Shown: positions 21,983 to 23,297 of the stretch, piece after piece
Layout of the letters: every line of letters begins with the position of its first letter
How positions within the stretch are numbered: the first letter of the stretch is position 1
From: RECO01 sp050485385
GTDB taxonomy: Bacteria > Pseudomonadota > Alphaproteobacteria > Geminicoccales > Geminicoccaceae
Assembly: GCA_050485385.1 (NCBI GenBank)
Contig: JBJHBG010000078.1
Location: forward strand, 1 to 23,297
DNA length: 23,297 nucleotides
Direction of reading: 5' to 3'
Notes under the pieces: model-generated
Seen by the model: the letters and a program-made list of their open reading frames with translations, nothing else
Databases searched by the model: none
What the model was told of the DNA's origin: nothing
Translations under genes and position numbers: made by a program

Positions 21983-23297
21983 GTGCCGGCAGCAACGGTG
22001 GAGGTGGTGGATCTGGACGGCTCGCGGCTGCGCCTCGACCTAGTGAGCGCGATCGCCCGCGAGCGCGTGCCGGTCCGCATCGCCGAGGCCGGCTGGCAGC
22101 GCATCCGCCAGGGCCACGCCAACCTCCAGGCGCTGGTAGCCGCCGGCCACCCGATCTACGGCCTGACCACCGGCTTCGGTGCGCTCGATGGCTGCGCGGT
22201 CGGGCCGGAGAAGGTGCGAGCCCTCCAGCACAACCTGTTGAAGAGCCACGCCGCGGGCGTGGGCGCGCCGATGCCGAACGACGCGGTGCGGGCGATGATG
22301 GCGATCCGGCTCAACGTGCTGGCGACCGGCCTGACCGGCGTAGCCCCGGAGACCGTGGCCGCCGTGCTCGCCATGCTGAACGCCGACCTCGTGCCGGAAG
22401 TGCCGGAGCAGGGCTCGGTCGGCGCCTGCGGCGACCTTGCACCACTCGCCCACATGGCGCTGCCGCTGATCGGGCTGGGCCGTGCGTCGCTCCGGGGCGG
22501 GCCGTTCGTTGCCGGCGCTGCGGCGATGGCGGAGGCCGGCATCGCCTTGCCGGAGGTGGCGGGCCGTGACGGCATCGCCCTGATCAACGGCACCGAGCAG
22601 ACCACGGGCATCGGCTGCCTCGCGCTGGTCGACGCGCTCGCCCTGGTCGCGCGTGCCGAGGTGGTGGCGGCGGCCAGCCTGGAGGGGCTCGGTGCCGTCG
22701 ACGACGCCTTCGCCGAGGCGACGGCGCTCGCCAAGCCGCATCCGGGCCAGATCGCGAGTTCGCAGCGGCTCCGGGCGCTGACGGCGGGCTCGAAGGCGGT
22801 GCTGCCGCCGCGCCCCGGCCGCCTGCGCGACGCCTTGAGCCTGCGCTGCATCCCGCAGGTGCTGGGCTCGGTCCGCGACAGCCTCGACCACGCCCGCCGC
22901 GTGGTGGAGGTCGAGATCAACGCGGCCAACGACAATCCGCTGTTCGGCCTCGCCGACGGCTTCGTCACCTCCAACTCGGGCAATTTCCACGGTCAGGCCG
23001 CGGCCGACGCGTTGGATGCCGCGGCCAATGCCGTGACCTCGCTCGCGGTGATCGCCGAGCGGCGTTGCGCGCGACTGGTCGACCCCCACCACAATGGCGG
23101 CTTGCCCGCCTTCTTGATCCACCCGGAAGCCGCGGCGGGCGAGCATTCGGGCTTCATGATCGCCCAGTACCCGGCGGCGGCATTGGTGGCGGAGCTGCGC
23201 ATGCGCGCCGTGCCGGCGGCGATCCAGTCGATCCCCACCTGCGCCGGCACCGAGGACCACGTACCGATGGCGCCCTTGGCGGCGCGGCGGCTGCGCT
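21983..23297 (+). CDS. hutH: Histidine ammonia-lyase homologue with Ala-Cys-Gly MIO site (3' truncated)
   Basis: The frame runs open to the window end: 438 residues of an expected 500 or so. I read it directly. It is a member of the histidine/phenylalanine ammonia-lyase superfamily, which eliminates ammonia from histidine to give urocanate. Family blocks include IYGLTTGFGAL with Y59, SHAAGVG with H89, LINGTEQTTG with N202, SLRCIPQVLG with R288, EINAANDNPLF, GNFHGQ with F335, and TEDHVPM with E424. Deviations: the MIO-forming tripeptide is A148-C149-G150 (GSVGACGDLAPLAHMA), not ASG; the conserved Gln and Tyr of the QDxYSLRC segment are R282 and L285. Start: GAGGTGA (21974-21980) is a strong ribosome-binding site for GTG 21983; GTG 21977 lies within it. 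A sigma-54-like promoter precedes it. The gene symbol is assigned by homology; the true substrate is doubtful. Confidence 0.88.
   Translation, partial: MPAATVEVVDLDGSRLRLDLVSAIARERVPVRIAEAGWQRIRQGHANLQALVAAGHPIYGLTTGFGALDGCAVGPEKVRALQHNLLKSHAAGVGAPMPNDAVRAMMAIRLNVLATGLTGVAPETVAAVLAMLNADLVPEVPEQGSVGACGDLAPLAHMALPLIGLGRASLRGGPFVAGAAAMAEAGIALPEVAGRDGIALINGTEQTTGIGCLALVDALALVARAEVVAAASLEGLGAVDDAFAEATALAKPHPGQIASSQRLRALTAGSKAVLPPRPGRLRDALSLRCIPQVLGSVRDSLDHARRVVEVEINAANDNPLFGLADGFVTSNSGNFHGQAAADALDAAANAVTSLAVIAERRCARLVDPHHNGGLPAFLIHPEAAAGEHSGFMIAQYPAAALVAELRMRAVPAAIQSIPTCAGTEDHVPMAPLAARRLR

Noticed and set aside
1..23297. tRNA, rRNA, CRISPR array, IS element, phage or defence genes
   Set aside because: None could be recognised. 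Nearly all sequence is accounted for by metabolic, transport and regulatory genes with uniform composition.

Overview
The window is one strand-balanced, densely coded stretch of very GC-rich DNA (about 70% GC by eye, with G/C in most third codon positions). It has no RNA genes, insertion sequences or CRISPR arrays that I can see. Gene content (hydrophobic amino acid ABC transporter, Gfo/Idh dehydrogenase plus TIM-barrel isomerase, DUF3445 heme demethylase, hut genes, AraC and LysR regulators) and composition suggest a free-living or soil/aquatic high-GC alphaproteobacterium, perhaps of the Rhodospirillales. That placement is inference. All gaps between genes are short; the longest is about 206 bases.

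Region 1 (1-4708). A polytopic membrane protein on the + strand converges with, and overlaps by 99 bases, a minus-strand block. Read from its start, that block is a thiamine-diphosphate enzyme of the acetolactate-synthase type, an AlkB-type dioxygenase overlapping it by 17 bases, and a LysR regulator. Region 2 (4709-9488, + strand) holds an auxin-efflux-carrier permease, a glutathione S-transferase, a tightly packed trio (flavin reductase, PaaI-type thioesterase, DUF3445/HODM heme demethylase) and a serine/alanine-glyoxylate-type aminotransferase. Region 3 (9585-11819) is a TIM-barrel sugar isomerase/epimerase with a Gfo/Idh/MocA dehydrogenase, a common sugar or cyclitol catabolic pair.

Region 4 (11958-18449) is a full branched-chain/hydrophobic amino acid ABC transporter (Tat-type binding protein, two ATPases, two permeases, with overlapping or touching genes) followed 149 bases later by a canonical urocanate hydratase (hutU). 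Region 5 (18453-21776) contains a methyltransferase divergent from an AraC regulator, a small lipoprotein with two similar beta-rich halves, and a cyclase/kynurenine-formamidase-like hydrolase. Region 6 (21983 to the right edge) is a histidine-ammonia-lyase (HutH) homologue cut by the window end, missing from simple start-to-stop ORF lists because it has no stop here.

The most notable observation is that last gene. Where MIO-dependent ammonia-lyases carry Ala-Ser-Gly, this protein has Ala-Cys-Gly. The otherwise conserved Tyr and Gln of the YSLRC-type active-site segment are Leu and Arg. It sits behind a near-consensus sigma-54 promoter. Together with the intact urocanase and adjacent transporter this looks like a histidine (or histidine-derivative) utilisation locus whose first enzyme may be catalytically unusual. 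The other hut enzymes (hutI, hutG/hutF) are not in the window.
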